Below, piece after piece: positions 1 to 9,387 of a stretch of 64,000 nucleotides of DNA. Position 1 is the first letter of the stretch, and each line of letters begins with the position of its first letter. The stretch is from Robinsoniella peoriensis. GTDB lineage: Bacteria > Bacillota > Clostridia > Lachnospirales > Lachnospiraceae. The DNA lies in assembly GCF_000797495.1 (NCBI RefSeq), contig NZ_JTGN01000001.1:131501-195500 (forward strand), read 5' to 3'. A program made the translations under genes and the position numbers. The notes beneath the pieces are model-generated. The model saw only the letters and a list, made by a program, of their open reading frames with translations. It was not told where the DNA came from and made no database searches.

Positions 1-622
1 AATTTTTAATCAAGCTTTCAAAAAAAGCCGTATCCCTTTTCTTTGCAGAAGTTCCTGCTTCATAAGCAATATCTTTTTCCAACTGGGTAATGTAAGACGC
101 CATTTCTTTTGGATAATCAATTCCTTCATACTTGTAATGACAGTAAATCTCGATGACATCCTTTAAAAAGACAATCAGCGACTGAGCATCCATAGTCATG
201 TGGTCCACCAGCATATAAACGCCCTGATACCCATCGGGAAGCTGAATCATGACAATCCGGTTCATGGGACTGTCAAACCGCTCAAAGGGAATCCCAGTCC
301 ATTCTTTCATTTTATCCTCAGCATGTTTGTGCTGCCATCCGGTAAAATCAAAGTGTTCTATTTCACGTTCCTCTCTGTCTGCAATATATTGATATACATT
401 ACCAGCTTTATCCTTTGCAAAGCGGATGCGCATACTCTCACATCTGGCATATGCTTCATATATTGCTTTCTTTAAAACCTCCCAGTCCAGATCCTGTTCG
501 ATGGTTAGACTGGTTCCAATATTTAAGACCTGTTTCTTAGGGCAGTGAGCCAGTGTAAAGAAATGCAGGCGCTGCGCCGCAGTTATCGGATATACTTTTT
601 TCCCATATCTTGTTTTCATCAT
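1..622 (-). CDS. Condensation-domain-like acyltransferase (3' end outside window)
   Basis: The reading frame opens at ATGATG after GGAGGAG and stays open to base 1, giving about 207 residues of the N-terminal part. It begins MKTRYGKKVYPITAAQR, typical of the start of an NRPS-type condensation or chloramphenicol-acetyltransferase-like domain. Near residue 140 it has VDHMTMDA, a variant of the HHxxxDG active-site motif that keeps the second His and the Asp. Such free-standing proteins may transfer acyl groups or bind thioester-linked acyls; the substrate is unknown. It starts 3 bases after the hydrolase stop, so it is the last visible gene of the MerR-led operon. Family is moderately sure; function is inference. 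Confidence 0.6.
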   Translation of the reverse strand, partial: MMKTRYGKKVYPITAAQRLHFFTLAHCPKKQVLNIGTSLTIEQDLDWEVLKKAIYEAYARCESMRIRFAKDKAGNVYQYIADREEREIEHFDFTGWQHKHAEDKMKEWTGIPFERFDSPMNRIVMIQLPDGYQGVYMLVDHMTMDAQSLIVFLKDVIEIYCHYKYEGIDYPKEMASYITQLEKDIAYEAGTSAKKRDTAFFESLIKN

Positions 623-624
623 AA

Positions 625-1569
625 CTACTCCTCCAAAATGCTGTTCAAGAATTCTTTGACTTTATTTTCGTATTTTTCTGTGCCTTTATAATAACTTTCT
701 GCATGGGCTGCACCTTTCACTATCAGCATCTCTTTTCGTGCTTTGCATGCTTTATACAGTTTATGACACATCCGGGACGGCACAAAAGTATCCGCATCCC
801 CGTGAATAAACAAAATAGGAACGGTGGATTTTGCCACCTCATTTAATGCATTACACTCATTCAGCCCATATCCTGCTTCTCTTTTTGCCATTACATCGGC
901 TATCTGTAAGATTGGGAATGAGGGCAGATGGTATGTATTTTTTAAAACCGAATCAAAGACCTCCCATGCAGAAGTAAATCCACAGTCGGAAATAATCCCT
1001 TTTACACAGTCCGGAAGTGAAAGTCCGCTGACCATTAAAGCAGTTGCGCCTCCCATTGAGATCCCATGAAGCATGACCTGACAATTCTTTCCACATCTTT
1101 TTTCCAAATATTTTATCCATTTTAATGCATCAAATCTGTCTAAGCATCCAAAGCCAATATAGGTTCCTTCACTCTCCCCGTGTGATCTGTGATCTACAAT
1201 CAACAGACTGTAACCTAAATGCAGATAGAAATATGCCAAAGAATTAAAATCATTGGAACCCCGACTGGTATAACCGTGTAAACATAAAATGACTTTATCC
1301 GGATTAGCACCCGGATAGAAATGTCCTTTCAGTCTCAATCCATCCCTGGCGATGATGGAAACAGCTTCCCGTTCCTGTCTGACTACCCATTCTTTTTTCT
1401 TCCGTATTTCCGGCAGATATTGGTTCCAGTCGGTTCCCGCCATCTTGGTGGTTCGTTCTTCTTTTGCATTTCCCCGAATCATGGTACGGCGGAAAAAATA
1501 TCCTGCAATCCCGGTCTCCACTGCAGCAGCTACTATTCCTGCTCCCAGTATTATTACTGATTTACTCAT
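625..1569 (-). CDS. Alpha/beta hydrolase, membrane-anchored
   Basis: A 314-residue serine hydrolase of the alpha/beta fold. Residues 4-24 form a hydrophobic segment that should anchor it in the membrane with the enzyme domain following. The nucleophile elbow is GISMGG, the oxyanion-hole region is LCLHGYTSRG, and the C-terminal part has HGDADTFVP (acid) and GAAHAES (His), completing a Ser-Asp-His triad. The overall pattern resembles YqkD/FrsA-like esterases of Firmicutes. It is the third gene of the MerR operon, 13 bp after the SCP2 gene. The physiological substrate cannot be read from the sequence; an acyl ester or lipid is plausible given its neighbours. Confidence 0.85.
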   Translation of the reverse strand: MSKSVIILGAGIVAAAVETGIAGYFFRRTMIRGNAKEERTTKMAGTDWNQYLPEIRKKKEWVVRQEREAVSIIARDGLRLKGHFYPGANPDKVILCLHGYTSRGSNDFNSLAYFYLHLGYSLLIVDHRSHGESEGTYIGFGCLDRFDALKWIKYLEKRCGKNCQVMLHGISMGGATALMVSGLSLPDCVKGIISDCGFTSAWEVFDSVLKNTYHLPSFPILQIADVMAKREAGYGLNECNALNEVAKSTVPILFIHGDADTFVPSRMCHKLYKACKARKEMLIVKGAAHAESYYKGTEKYENKVKEFLNSILEE

Positions 1570-1582
1570 AGATAAACTCCTT

Positions 1583-1933
1583 TCAACCCCTCAGGTCAAA
1601 AACCCCGTCGCCTGCGGGAATAAATTTCTGAAGCATCAGTGCCTTGTCAAAATCTCCTTCTACTTTTAACTGCCCAAGGGTAAATGCCAAAATGGGATCT
1701 GACTTCTTTTTTGCAATTTTCAAAAGTGTCTTTGCAGTGCAGGTAAACAGCACATCTCTGTCGTAATACTCATATGGTTCTATATAAAGCTCCCCGTCTT
1801 TCACCTCAGCATAAAATGCACCCTCAGCTTCTCCCTCAATATTAAACTGATATGCCAGGTGTGTGGCTATGTCACTGACATCCGCCTTCATAAACATACA
1901 TTTAATCTCTTCAAATAAATCTTCATAGGTCAT
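1583..1933 (-). CDS. SCP2 sterol-binding domain protein
   Basis: A single-domain 116-residue protein with the SCP2 pattern: an N-terminal helix, beta strands through GAFYAEVKDGELYIEP, and the closing strand-helix TLGQLKVEGDFDKALMLQKF. SCP2 domains have a hydrophobic tunnel that binds lipids, fatty acyls or other apolar ligands; bacterial members are mostly uncharacterised. The start codon overlaps the MerR stop by 4 bp (ATGA), so the two are translationally coupled. No signal peptide or membrane segment is seen, so it should be cytoplasmic. It may be the ligand-carrying or sensing partner of the operon (inference). Confidence 0.8.
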   Translation of the reverse strand: MTYEDLFEEIKCMFMKADVSDIATHLAYQFNIEGEAEGAFYAEVKDGELYIEPYEYYDRDVLFTCTAKTLLKIAKKKSDPILAFTLGQLKVEGDFDKALMLQKFIPAGDGVFDLRG

Positions 1934-2340
1934 ATTTTCCGCTCCTTCTCTTCCCTGATTCCTTCTTTTTCATCTAAAATATCCAGCACTCCTTTGTCAT
2001 ATTCATTCAGTTTCCTGCTGGTAATATCCAGACATTTTTTCATTGCCTGCATCCGGTATTCTAAATATTCACGGTATTGGGTGATTAGCGTTCTTCTCTG
2101 GGACAACGTAACTTCTCCCTGCACCAGAAGTGAAATATATTCTTTTATTTTCGCAATGGGCATATCGATTTCACGGAGGGCAAGAATCATATCCACCCAT
2201 TCTACATCGCCTTCCGTAAAGACCCTGGTTCCATTTTCCTTTTTCTTAATAAATGGCAGAAGTCCCTCTTTATCATAATAGTGTAACGTATAAACTGATA
2301 TTCCTAATTTTTCTGAAACTTGTTTTACTGAATATTCCAT
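1930..2340 (-). CDS. MerR-family transcriptional regulator
   Basis: 136 residues. It opens with the MerR winged-helix signature (YSVKQVSEKLGISVYTLHYYDKEG), followed by the second half of the DNA-binding domain ending near residue 75, then a coiled-coil dimerisation helix (residues about 80-125). There is no long ligand-binding domain and no metal-site Cys, so it belongs to the short MerR type with Tyr-Asp in the recognition region. It leads the operon and has a perfect palindrome inside a 19-bp promoter spacer just upstream, the usual place for MerR autoregulation by DNA distortion. RBS is AAGGAGG, 5 bp before ATG. Confidence 0.9.
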   Translation of the reverse strand: MEYSVKQVSEKLGISVYTLHYYDKEGLLPFIKKKENGTRVFTEGDVEWVDMILALREIDMPIAKIKEYISLLVQGEVTLSQRRTLITQYREYLEYRMQAMKKCLDITSRKLNEYDKGVLDILDEKEGIREEKERKI

Positions 2341-2357
2341 AACTGCCTCCTTGTTTT

Positions 2358-2388
2358 ATTATGCGCTATAGAGTGCACTCTATGTCAA
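2358..2388 (-). promoter_or_regulatory. MerR-type promoter with 19-bp spacer and operator palindrome
   Basis: On the minus strand TTGACA (2383-2388) and CATAAT (2358-2363) are separated by 19 bp, two more than optimal. The spacer holds a perfect 16-bp palindrome, ATAGAGTGCACTCTAT (2368-2383). An over-long spacer filled by a dyad is the hallmark of MerR-regulated promoters, where the regulator twists the DNA to bring the two boxes into phase. It lies 18 bp before the MerR start codon and so should control the whole four-gene operon. Confidence 0.85.
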
Positions 2389-2549
2389 TAGGAAAAGATT
2401 ATACAGTTTATGCAGTATATGGATAAAAAACTGTATAAATTTCATAGTTCTTTTTTCTTTGTATGTGGGTTCCATGTTGGATTTTGGGGGTTTCTGTCGA
2501 ATTGCTTTGTATGTAAAGAAAGTGTAAATCTATGATTTGATATCATGAA

Positions 2550-2597
2550 AAAACACCAAAGAAAAACCTCACTGGGGAATGTTCTCTTTGGTGTTTT
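2550..2597 (-). terminator. Intrinsic terminator of the HAD phosphatase gene
   Basis: A perfect 13-bp stem (2550-2562 with 2585-2597) and a 22-nt loop. Read on the minus strand the stem is followed by a run of T, placing it about 40 bp after the HAD stop codon. The + strand side is also T-rich, but no + strand gene ends here. The rest of the 2389-2549 gap shows no gene. Confidence 0.85.
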
Positions 2598-2638
2598 ATT
2601 TATTTTTCTGTATAAATAATCATCTGTTTCCAGAATTC

Positions 2639-3442
2639 TTAAATTAGTGCGAACTCTTTCAGTCCATTATAAATGCCGTCTTCATACATCCCGTCAGTTC
2701 TGTATTTTGCAACTTCAAATACTTCTTCGCTGCTGTTGCCCATGGCAATTCCATAATTTACGTATTGGATCATTTCCAGATCATTTACACTGTCTCCAAA
2801 TGCGTAACTGTCTTTCTTATCGATATCCAGGTACTGCAGCAGCGTTTCGATACCCGTTGCTTTTGTAAAACCAACAGGCACACATTCCGCATAATTCTCA
2901 TCATCTGATTCAAAATGTATAATAAAGTCCAGAATGTCTTTTAACTCTTCCCGAAATCCTTTTAATTCAGATTCTTTCCCAAAATGTACTGTTAACTTAT
3001 TTATTTGGATGGAATCTCTGTTCTCAATCATTGGCAGAAGTAAACAATACTTTCCTGTCATATGTTTAATCTGTTCCAGATACTGGGGCAAATTTAAATT
3101 CTCATTGTAATACATGGCTTTACTTCCCTCCAGGATTACCTCCAGTCCGTATTTTACAGATGCGTCCACTACCCGCTGTACATCCCTTTTGCTTAGGGTA
3201 CGATTTTCTACCTGCTTTCCCTGATACTCAACATATGTTCCACAGGCGCCCACAATTCCCTGAAACCCCAGATCTATCAGTTCCTGCATGATCATCGCTC
3301 TTGCCCTGCCAGTACAAAGGACAGGAATATGGCCATTCTCTACCAGCATTGCAATTGCCTGCCTTGTAGATGGCTCTACCCCTGTCCTGTGATCATATAT
3401 AGTTCCATCAATATCAAAAAATATAATTTTCTTATGATTCAT
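2639..3442 (-). CDS. HAD-superfamily Cof-type sugar phosphatase
   Basis: 267 residues from the ATG at 3442, chosen because GAGGAG lies 7 bp upstream; an earlier in-frame start adds 16 unlike-family residues. Motif I is FFDIDGTIYD (nucleophile and acid/base Asp), motif II is in LCTGRAR, and the C-terminal motif IV is YAFGDSVNDLEMI. The large cap between residues about 85 and 190 is of the C2B (Cof/YidA) type. Such enzymes remove phosphate from sugar phosphates, FMN or related small molecules; the substrate is not predictable. It is a single-gene unit with its own terminator. Confidence 0.88.
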   Translation of the reverse strand: MNHKKIIFFDIDGTIYDHRTGVEPSTRQAIAMLVENGHIPVLCTGRARAMIMQELIDLGFQGIVGACGTYVEYQGKQVENRTLSKRDVQRVVDASVKYGLEVILEGSKAMYYNENLNLPQYLEQIKHMTGKYCLLLPMIENRDSIQINKLTVHFGKESELKGFREELKDILDFIIHFESDDENYAECVPVGFTKATGIETLLQYLDIDKKDSYAFGDSVNDLEMIQYVNYGIAMGNSSEEVFEVAKYRTDGMYEDGIYNGLKEFALI

Positions 3443-3595
3443 CTTTTTACTCCTCATCTGTTCTTGCCCATGCCTGCAAAGCACATGCACTGTTCACCGG
3501 TATTTCAATATTAGGATATCGGGAGATGAGGAAAAAGTCAATATAGAAAACGCATGATAATTTTACCTTTTTTGATTTGAATTTGGAGTAATTGT

Positions 3596-3646
3596 GCGTA
3601 GTACTTTATGAATGATACATAAATCTCTTCATAACGTACTTTACGC
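3596..3646. repeat. Imperfect inverted repeat downstream of the NifX-like gene
   Basis: Arms 3596-3612 and 3628-3646 pair over about 16 bp with a 2-base bulge and one mismatch, around a 15-nt loop. It sits directly after the NifX-like stop codon. No T tract follows on either strand, so it is not a standard intrinsic terminator; it could be a 3' stabilising structure or a protein-binding site. Confidence 0.45.
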
Positions 3647-3652
3647 GCCTTA

Positions 3653-4063
3653 TTAATGGCTGCAGTTATGTCCGCAGCTGTGATCTGCATGGCTGCCGCA
3701 ATCGCTGTGGCCTTCCCCATGAGCATGCTCATGATGGCTGCATTTTACATCCGGATTATACTGAAGCTTGTCCTTCAGCAAATCTGCAACAGCCTTATCA
3801 GCATCACCGGAAGCTCCGCCAAACAGCTTGATCCCTGCATCCTTAAGGGCATTCTGGGCTCCTCCGCCGATACCGCCGCAGATCAGCACATCAACACCTG
3901 CCTCTTTCAAAAATCCTGCCAGTGCACCATGTCCGCTGCCGTTGGTATCCAGTACTTCACTGGAAATAATCTCATTCTCATTGATCTCATATACCTTAAA
4001 CTGGCTGCTATGTCCAAAATGCTGGAAAATTTGTCCGTTTTCATACGTTACTGCTACTTTCAT
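3653..4063 (-). CDS. NifX/NafY-type (dinitrogenase iron-molybdenum cofactor fold) protein with His/Cys tail
   Basis: 136 residues. Residues 1-105 have the compact Nif-Mo-Co-binding fold shared by NifX, NafY and the C-terminus of NifB: start MKVAVTYENG, a QHFGHS loop and VDVLICGGIGGGAQNAL. In non-diazotrophs such proteins are often near MRP/NBP35-type ATPases and their role is unclear. After residue 107 there is a metal-binding-like tail with nine His and four Cys in 29 residues. No nitrogenase gene is in the window. RBS AGGAGG precedes ATG. A metal or Fe-S chaperone or scavenger role is inference. Confidence 0.8.
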   Translation of the reverse strand: MKVAVTYENGQIFQHFGHSSQFKVYEINENEIISSEVLDTNGSGHGALAGFLKEAGVDVLICGGIGGGAQNALKDAGIKLFGGASGDADKAVADLLKDKLQYNPDVKCSHHEHAHGEGHSDCGSHADHSCGHNCSH

Positions 4064-4156
4064 GTTCGTTTAGTCCTCCTATAAATTGAATTTCTTATAG
4101 TTTAACATACTTTTGGATATAATTCCAGTGGGTCGGGACGGGGCAGGGATGGTGAC

Positions 4157-4179
4157 CGGAAGGAGCAGGGGGCCTTCCG
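4157..4179 (-). terminator. Stem-loop after the arabinofuranosidase operon
   Basis: CGGAAGG (4157-4163) pairs with CCTTCCG (4173-4179) around a 9-nt loop, about 45 bp past the last GH51 stop codon. The T tract expected of an intrinsic terminator is missing, so it may act with Rho or as a 3' end stabiliser. Confidence 0.4.
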
Positions 4180-4223
4180 TACACACACTTAATCAGCAAA
4201 GCGTCCTTTCTAATTAAAACACA

Positions 4224-5744
<1,521 letters not shown>

Positions 5745-5762
5745 CTACTCCTTTTCTCCTAT

Positions 5763-6023
5763 TCACCATTCTGGAGTTGTGTGGGGGCAGCCATTTTTTT
5801 CAATGACTGCTCTCATTTCCACAAAACATCCGCATATCCTGCACATTCCATTTATCAGGCTGTCACACGCTTTACATTTATCAAGGCGTTCCCGATACTT
5901 ATTTTCTTCTGTTTTAACATCTTCATCCAGCCGGCTGATGTAATCATAGAGATTTTGATAATAAACGCTCTCCGGCATTTCTTTCAAGAGGCATTTTTTA
6001 CATACTCTCTGGCTTTGATTCAT
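5763..6023 (-). CDS. Small Cys-rich (zinc-ribbon-like) protein, probably DUF6171
   Basis: 86 residues, strongly acidic/basic mixed helix in the middle (20-48) flanked by cysteines at 8, 11, 50, 53, 61, 64, 66 and 79 plus His81. The CxxC pairs suggest one or two structural zinc sites. Its ATG follows the TAA of the upstream GH51 without a gap, so translation is coupled, and the next GH51 begins 21 bp after it. I recall similar small proteins annotated as DUF6171 in Clostridia, but no function is known. Cytoplasmic; why it sits between two arabinofuranosidases is not clear. Confidence 0.7.
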   Translation of the reverse strand: MNQSQRVCKKCLLKEMPESVYYQNLYDYISRLDEDVKTEENKYRERLDKCKACDSLINGMCRICGCFVEMRAVIEKNGCPHTTPEW

Positions 6024-7526
6024 TTATTCCACCTCAATATGAACTACGCTGCACGGCGGGATTACAAAAGATATGCCCTGACCGGTAATCTGAATATCAT
6101 CAAAGTTCTGAACCTTAACTGTTTCCGGCTCATCAAACGTATTCATAGCATGCATCTCATTTACCAGAATTTTGCCCACTGCCTTTTCCACGCTGCGCCC
6201 TGCGATTGTGGTATCAATCGGATAAGCTTCTTCTATGGATAAGTTGGTTATGGTAAGATGCATCTTGCCATTCTTATCTTCCGATACCGATTCTGTAAGA
6301 TTTGGTACCAGGAACTCTTCTTCCAGTCCGATCTGGTCCGTATCTATATGGCTTTCCAGAAGCACTGCATCCTGATGGCACTGATACATATGGAACACAT
6401 GGTAGGTAGGTGTCTTTACCATACGTGGTCCTTCGGTTAAAATCACAGACTGCAGTACATTTACTAACTGGGCGATATTTGCCATACGGACACGTTTGGA
6501 ATATTTGTTGAAAATATTCAGATTAATACCGGCTACCAGAGCGTCCCGCATGGTGTTCTGCTGATAGAGGAATCCTGGGTTTGTTCCCGGCATGGCATTG
6601 AACCAGGTTCCCCATTCATCTACAATGAGTCCGATCTTCTCATCCGGGTCATATTGATCCATAATTGCACTGTGGCGTTTGATCAGGGTCTCCATATAAA
6701 GGGTTTTAGAAAGTGTCTTATACCAGGCCTTTTCATCGAAATCCGTTGCACTGCCCTTATCTTCCCATCCCTCAGGGTGGGTGTAATAGTGGAGGGACAG
6801 TCCGTCCATAAAACCATGCTGGAAAGGCTGGGAATGACGGAAACAGGTTTTTAATACTTCCTGCGTCCATTCATAGTCATCCACGTTTGGCCCGCAGGCA
6901 ATCTTGTAGATTTTCTTATCCTGTTTGTAATCCCGGACGTATGTCTGATATCTTCTATATTCATTGGCATAATATTCCGGAGTCATATTACCTCCGCAGC
7001 CCCAGTTTTCATTGCCTACTCCGAAGAATTCTACATCCCAGGACTCTTCTCTTCCATTCTTTTTTCTGAGTTCCGCCATTGGTGAGACACCGTCAAAGGT
7101 GAGATATTCCACCCATTCAGACATTTCTCTTACCGAACCGCTTCCTACATTTCCATTGACATACGCTTCACAGCCCAACTGGCGGCACAGTTCCATAAAT
7201 TCATGGGTTCCAAAGCTATTGTCTTCTACCACGCCTCCCCAATGTGTATTGATCATTTTCTTTCTATTTTCCTTTGGTCCAATACCGTCCTGCCAGTGGT
7301 ATTCATCGGCAAAGCAGCCTCCCGGCCAGCGCAAGACCGGTATCTTCATATCTTTCAGCGCTTCTACCACATCGCTGCGCATTCCGTTCCTATTGGGTAT
7401 CTGTGAGTCCTCTCCCACATAGAGACCCTCATAAATACACCTTCCCAAATGTTCTGAAAAATGACCGTAAATTTCCTTATGTATTTTACTTTTTTTCTGC
7501 TGCGCATCAATGAAAAGTCTTGCCAT
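6024..7526 (-). CDS. GH51 alpha-L-arabinofuranosidase (second paralogue)
   Basis: 500 residues. Acid/base E173 lies in GVGNENWG and nucleophile E304 in IVDEWGTWF. The barrel start ([21 protein letters not shown]) and [15 protein letters not shown] loop fit the family. It differs strongly from the paralogue downstream, having NENW where that one has NEMD at the acid/base motif, and matches the group sometimes annotated as intracellular exo-arabinofuranosidase 2. No signal peptide. It is the first enzyme gene after the permeases in the operon. The two paralogues probably differ in linkage or chain-length preference (inference). Confidence 0.95.
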   Translation of the reverse strand: MARLFIDAQQKKSKIHKEIYGHFSEHLGRCIYEGLYVGEDSQIPNRNGMRSDVVEALKDMKIPVLRWPGGCFADEYHWQDGIGPKENRKKMINTHWGGVVEDNSFGTHEFMELCRQLGCEAYVNGNVGSGSVREMSEWVEYLTFDGVSPMAELRKKNGREESWDVEFFGVGNENWGCGGNMTPEYYANEYRRYQTYVRDYKQDKKIYKIACGPNVDDYEWTQEVLKTCFRHSQPFQHGFMDGLSLHYYTHPEGWEDKGSATDFDEKAWYKTLSKTLYMETLIKRHSAIMDQYDPDEKIGLIVDEWGTWFNAMPGTNPGFLYQQNTMRDALVAGINLNIFNKYSKRVRMANIAQLVNVLQSVILTEGPRMVKTPTYHVFHMYQCHQDAVLLESHIDTDQIGLEEEFLVPNLTESVSEDKNGKMHLTITNLSIEEAYPIDTTIAGRSVEKAVGKILVNEMHAMNTFDEPETVKVQNFDDIQITGQGISFVIPPCSVVHIEVE

Positions 7527-7582
7527 CTTAATTTTCCTCCAAAATTCTTAATTTATTTTTTTATTTATCCCACACCGCTTCA

Positions 7583-8446
7583 TTATCCTTTGACTGCTCC
7601 CGCCGTCATTCCATCAATAAAATACCTTTGAAAACATAAAAAAAGTACAAATATTGGCAGAATAGAAAACATAGAACCTGCAATTAACAGGTCATAATTA
7701 TTTCCATAAGGAGTCAAAAGCGTATTTAAACCGATGGGCAAAGTAAATTTATCAGCATCACGAAATACCAGCAGGGGCCAGAGCATGTTATTCCAGGAAC
7801 CCATGGCGCATAATATTGACATTGCCGCAAAAGCCGGCTTCGTGATTGGCATCATTATTTTAATACTGATTCCATACTCCGTTGCCCCGTCTATTCTGCC
7901 TGCATCCAGCAGTTCTTTCGGCAGACCGCTCATGTACTGCCGGAAAAAGAAGATCGTTGACGCAGCACAAAGTCCCGGAAGAATCGCCCCCGCACGGCTG
8001 TTAATCAGTTTCAGGTCTATGATCTCCTGATACAGCGGAAGCATCAGGATTTCAAAAGGTACCATCATTGTTGCAATTACCAGGAAAAACAGTAAATTCT
8101 GCAGTTTATACTGATACATCGTCAGCCCGTATGCTACAAAATAACAGATCAGAAGTGTCAGTACAACTGTCAGAACCGTAAGCACCATACTGTTTTTAAA
8201 CCATAAGAAATAACTGTGATTCCCGGTAAACAAGTATTTGTAATTATTCAGGCTCATGGCGGAAAAATCCAGATTCAGACTCATTCCATACCTTATCAGA
8301 TCCTTACCTGGACGATATGATGCTATAAACGAAATAAGCAGCGGGGCTACTACAACTAAACTTACAATCGCAAAGATTCCGGTATTGACTGCTGCCAGGA
8401 TCTTCTGGTTTCTGCTCATGGATGAACGCTCTTTTCTTTTACCCAT
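7583..8446 (-). CDS. Carbohydrate ABC permease, MalG/AraQ type
   Basis: 287 residues from ATG 8446, picked because AAGGAGG lies 9 bp upstream; the upstream permease stop (TAA) ends one base before this ATG. Six predicted membrane segments and the EAA loop LLDAGRIDGATEYG before IMMPITKPA identify an inner-membrane importer subunit, and the C-terminus ends in the usual GMTAGAVKG. It pairs with the preceding permease and the lipoprotein binding protein. Given the two GH51 genes that follow, arabino-oligosaccharide import is the likely task. No ATPase gene is nearby, so a shared MsmX/MsiK-like ATPase is expected. Confidence 0.93.
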   Translation of the reverse strand: MGKRKERSSMSRNQKILAAVNTGIFAIVSLVVVAPLLISFIASYRPGKDLIRYGMSLNLDFSAMSLNNYKYLFTGNHSYFLWFKNSMVLTVLTVVLTLLICYFVAYGLTMYQYKLQNLLFFLVIATMMVPFEILMLPLYQEIIDLKLINSRAGAILPGLCAASTIFFFRQYMSGLPKELLDAGRIDGATEYGISIKIMMPITKPAFAAMSILCAMGSWNNMLWPLLVFRDADKFTLPIGLNTLLTPYGNNYDLLIAGSMFSILPIFVLFLCFQRYFIDGMTAGAVKG

Positions 8447-8447
8447 C

Positions 8448-9347
8448 TTACCGTTCCTCCTTTTTAAAAGTCCCATTCATAACCAGTTGGAATATATTGA
8501 TAATCAAGGCTATCAGAAGAAGCACCAATCCTACGGCAGATGCATACCCCAGCTGGTTCTTCTCAATACCGCGCCGATACAGGTACCCTACAATCGTAAG
8601 TCCGATATTTTTAGGTGACGAATTCCCATTCCATAGCATAAAGCTTTCCAGGAACATGGATAATCCTGCATAAATACTGATTGTCAATACATAGATACTG
8701 GTGGGCTTCAAAAGCGGAACCGTTACAAAACGGAATTTCTGCCATTTTGTTGCTCCATCGATATCTGCCGACTCGTAAAGAGCTGTGTCAATATTTTTAA
8801 GCCCTGCTATAAAATACAGTGTATTCACACCGGTCCATCTCCAGCATGCCAGCACAAGTAATGCCAACATGCCTGTTGTGGATTCTTTCAGCCATTTCAG
8901 AGGGCCTGCTCCAAACAGTCCGATCAGCTGATTCATGGCGGACCCATTCAATTCGCTGAACATCAGCCGGAATATAGTACCTGCTACCACTACTGAGGTA
9001 AGGGCCGGGAGATATAAAATTGCTTTCCAGAGTCCCTTTGCTTTTGTCAGGCGGCTGTCCATCATTACCGCATACAGCATGGGAAAAGGGATCAGTAATG
9101 CAATGGTGAACAGCGTATATTTTGCGCTGTTCCAGACAGCCGTATGAAATGCAGCATCTTTTATTAGCTTGGTATAATTGGCTGTCCCTATCCATTCCAC
9201 CTGACCCGGCAGGACCGACTGGAAACTCATCTTAACCGTACTGAACAAAGGATAGATCCAGAATACCAGGAAGCTTAAAATAAACGGAAGAACAAACACA
9301 TAAGGTGCAATTTTCTGGGAATAAAATATTTTTTTTAACTTGTTCAC
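8448..9347 (-). CDS. Carbohydrate ABC permease, MalF/AraP type
   Basis: 299 residues with a GTG start; AAAGGAGG sits 8 bp before it. The N-terminal segment (KIAPYVFVLPFILSFLVFWIYP) and EAA loop LYESADIDGATKWQ are standard for MalF-like subunits. It contributes half of the transmembrane channel together with the following gene, which starts one base after this stop codon. It lies 40 bp after the binding-protein gene; unlike the other two importers here, no stem-loop separates binding protein and permease. Confidence 0.93.
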   Translation of the reverse strand: MNKLKKIFYSQKIAPYVFVLPFILSFLVFWIYPLFSTVKMSFQSVLPGQVEWIGTANYTKLIKDAAFHTAVWNSAKYTLFTIALLIPFPMLYAVMMDSRLTKAKGLWKAILYLPALTSVVVAGTIFRLMFSELNGSAMNQLIGLFGAGPLKWLKESTTGMLALLVLACWRWTGVNTLYFIAGLKNIDTALYESADIDGATKWQKFRFVTVPLLKPTSIYVLTISIYAGLSMFLESFMLWNGNSSPKNIGLTIVGYLYRRGIEKNQLGYASAVGLVLLLIALIINIFQLVMNGTFKKEER

Positions 9348-9387
9348 GGTATTTCCCTCCTTTAACCAATTTTAGCATCTGCACTCA

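Noticed and set aside
3538..3732. 64-residue minus-strand reading frame overlapping the end of the NifX-like gene
   Set aside because: Half of it is the NifX-like tail read in another frame, it has no RBS, and its remainder covers the inverted repeat.
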